From Burkholderia sp. 9120 (GTDB lineage: Bacteria > Pseudomonadota > Gammaproteobacteria > Burkholderiales > Burkholderiaceae), in assembly GCF_000745015.1 (NCBI RefSeq), contig NZ_JQNA01000002.1, positions 868,001 through 932,000 on the forward strand: a stretch of 64,000 nucleotides of DNA, written 5' to 3'. Positions within the stretch are counted from its first letter, which is position 1. Each line of letters starts with the position of its first letter. A model generated the notes under the pieces. That model was given only the letters and a program-made list of their open reading frames with translations, did not search any database and was not told where the DNA came from. A program made the translations under genes and the position numbers. Below are positions 62,321-64,000 of the stretch, in pieces.

Positions 62321-64000
62321 ATGTTAAAAATAGTCCGGTTGGCTTTAACCCGGCCCTACACGTTCATCGTGCTGGCGCTGCTGATCCTGTTGATCGGCCC
62401 GCTTGCCGCGTTGCGCACGCCGACGGATATCTTTCCCGACATCCGCATTCCCGTGATCAGCGTGGTGTGGAACTACGCCGGCCTGCAACCGGACGACATG
62501 TCCGGGCGGATCGTCAGCTACTACGAACGCACGCTCGGCACGACCGTCAACGACGTCGCGCATATCGAGTCGCAATCGTTTCGCGGCTACGGCATCGTTA
62601 AGATTTTCTTCCAGCCGACCGTGGATATCCGCACCGCCACCGCGCAGGTCACCTCCGTGTCGCAGACGGTGCTCAAGCAGATGCCGCCCGGCACCACGCC
62701 GCCGCAAATTCTCAACTACAACGCGTCCACGGTGCCGGTGCTGCAACTGGCGCTCACCAGCAATACGCTCGACGAACAGAAACTCGCCGACTACGCGACC
62801 AACTTCATTCGTCCGCAATTGCTCAGCGTGCCGGGCGTGGCGATTCCGACGCCGTACGGCGGCAAGACCCGTGAAGTACAGATCGACCTCGATCCGCAGG
62901 CCTTGCAGGCGAAAAAGCTCTCGGCGAACGACGTTGCCACGGCGCTCGCGCAGCAGAACCAGATCATTCCCGCCGGCACCGAAAAGATCGGCCGCTTCGA
63001 ATACAACATCAAGCTGAACAACAGTCCGCTCGCGCTCGACGAGCTCAATGCGCTACCGATCAAGACCGTGGATGGCGCAACCATCTACATTCGCGATGTG
63101 GCGCACGTGCGCGACGGTTATCCGCCGCAAAGCAACGTGGTCCGCGTGGACGGGCATCGCGCGGTGCTGATGAGCATTCTGAAGAACGGCTCGGCGTCGA
63201 CGCTCGACATTATCGCGGGCGTCAAGGCGCAACTGCCGCGTATCGAAGCAACCTTGCCGCCGAGCCTGAAGCTCGTCACGATGGGCGATCAGTCCACCTT
63301 CGTGAAAGGCGCGGTCAGCGGCGTGGCGCGCGAAGGCGTGATCGCCGCCGCGCTGACCTCGCTGATGATTCTGCTGTTCCTCGGTAGCTGGCGCTCCACG
63401 GTGATTATCGCGGCGTCGATTCCGCTCGCGGTGCTGGCCGCGATTGCCGGCCTTGCCGCGATGGGCGAAACACTCAACGTGATGACGCTCGGCGGCCTCG
63501 CGCTGGCGGTCGGGATTCTGGTCGACGACGCCACCGTCACGATCGAGAACATCAACTGGCATCTGGAACAAGGCAAGGACGTGAGGAGCGCGATTCTGGA
63601 CGGCGCCGCGCAGATCGTCGCGCCTGCGTTCGTGTCGCTGCTGTGTATCTGTATCGTGTTCGTGCCGATGCTGCTGCTGAACGGCATTGCGCGTTTTCTA
63701 TTCGTGCCGATGGCCGAAGCCGTGATCTTTGCGATGATCGCGTCGTTCATTCTGTCGCGTACGTTTGTGCCGATGATGGCGCAATACCTGTTGCGTCCGC
63801 ATGCATCGGGCGGCCACGCGTCGGGCGAACTCGCCGCCGTGATGGACCCGCACGGCGGCCACTTCCACGCGCCGCCGTCGCGCAATCCGCTGGTGCGTTT
63901 CCAGCGCGGCTTCGAACATCGTTTCGAGCGCGTGCGTGGCGTGTACCGGATCGTGCTGGGTCTCGCGCTCACCCACCGCAAGCGCTTCGTGACGGGGTTT
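62321..64000 (+). CDS. RND-family efflux permease, cut by window edge
   Basis: 560 codons are open from the ATG at 62321 to the window end. The N-terminal helix (ALTRPYTFIVLALLILLIGP), a porter region (about 40-330) and the start of the transmembrane core are present. The GGLALAVGILVDDATVTIEN segment is the family helix-4 motif with the proton-relay Asp pair. It belongs to the HAE/AcrB-like or CusA-like group. No membrane-fusion gene precedes it; one may follow outside the window. It is probably an exporter, with substrate unknown. Confidence 0.94.
   Translation, partial: MLKIVRLALTRPYTFIVLALLILLIGPLAALRTPTDIFPDIRIPVISVVWNYAGLQPDDMSGRIVSYYERTLGTTVNDVAHIESQSFRGYGIVKIFFQPTVDIRTATAQVTSVSQTVLKQMPPGTTPPQILNYNASTVPVLQLALTSNTLDEQKLADYATNFIRPQLLSVPGVAIPTPYGGKTREVQIDLDPQALQAKKLSANDVATALAQQNQIIPAGTEKIGRFEYNIKLNNSPLALDELNALPIKTVDGATIYIRDVAHVRDGYPPQSNVVRVDGHRAVLMSILKNGSASTLDIIAGVKAQLPRIEATLPPSLKLVTMGDQSTFVKGAVSGVAREGVIAAALTSLMILLFLGSWRSTVIIAASIPLAVLAAIAGLAAMGETLNVMTLGGLALAVGILVDDATVTIENINWHLEQGKDVRSAILDGAAQIVAPAFVSLLCICIVFVPMLLLNGIARFLFVPMAEAVIFAMIASFILSRTFVPMMAQYLLRPHASGGHASGELAAVMDPHGGHFHAPPSRNPLVRFQRGFEHRFERVRGVYRIVLGLALTHRKRFVTGF

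Overview
The window is high-GC proteobacterial DNA that most resembles a Burkholderiales chromosome, probably Paraburkholderia. The grounds are codon usage, paired Gram-negative porins, many LysR, GntR and AraC regulators, a Pel-type polysaccharide locus and a 3-hydroxyanthranilate meta-pathway operon. The genus is inferred from gene content only.

Region 1 (1-6590) is an accessory, visibly less GC-rich block abutting the 3' end of glmS. It holds a ubiquitin-like conjugation cassette on the minus strand: Ubl-E2 fusion, JAB-E1 fusion, and a DUF6527-type protein cut by the window edge. A divergent XRE repressor plus ImmA/IrrE peptidase pair lies next to it, the layout used to control some antiphage systems. 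Two translationally coupled unknown genes and several small ORFs follow.

Region 2 (6591-26423) is an extended Pel exopolysaccharide locus: pelABCDEFG, two stand-alone polygalactosaminidase-type hydrolases, a galE-type epimerase and glmS, all on the minus strand with short gaps. A spherulin-4-type hydrolase gene diverges from pelA and carries a c-di-GMP-I-like riboswitch in its leader. The hydrolase domain of PelA looks decayed, while a stand-alone paralogue (9559-10458) keeps the catalytic motifs.

Region 3 (26571-40447) is a catabolic and uptake cluster of unassigned substrate: ABC transporter, extradiol-type VOC protein, FAH-fold hydrolase, GntR/FCD regulator, DapA-type lyase, alpha/beta hydrolase, second VOC protein, D-2-hydroxyacid dehydrogenase, two porins, LVIVD-repeat protein and a small cytochrome c. 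GTATAC boxes in three of its intergenic regions suggest one GntR regulon. A 9-bp tandem repeat precedes the first porin.

Region 4 (40492-43014) is a small island bounded by inverted repeats of about 380 bp. It holds a response regulator that has lost its phosphoacceptor Asp and conserved Lys, plus an orphan 118-residue protein.

Region 5 (43080-54189) is an amino acid permease, kynureninase and a complete lower 3-hydroxyanthranilate pathway to pyruvate and acetyl-CoA, followed by a LysR gene. Region 6 (54394-64000) is ordinary chromosome: DUF1328, GNAT, LysR/EamA pair, rfbC, a GlxA-like AraC regulator, a conserved hypothetical, a LysR plus intact response regulator, and the start of an RND transporter that runs off the window.
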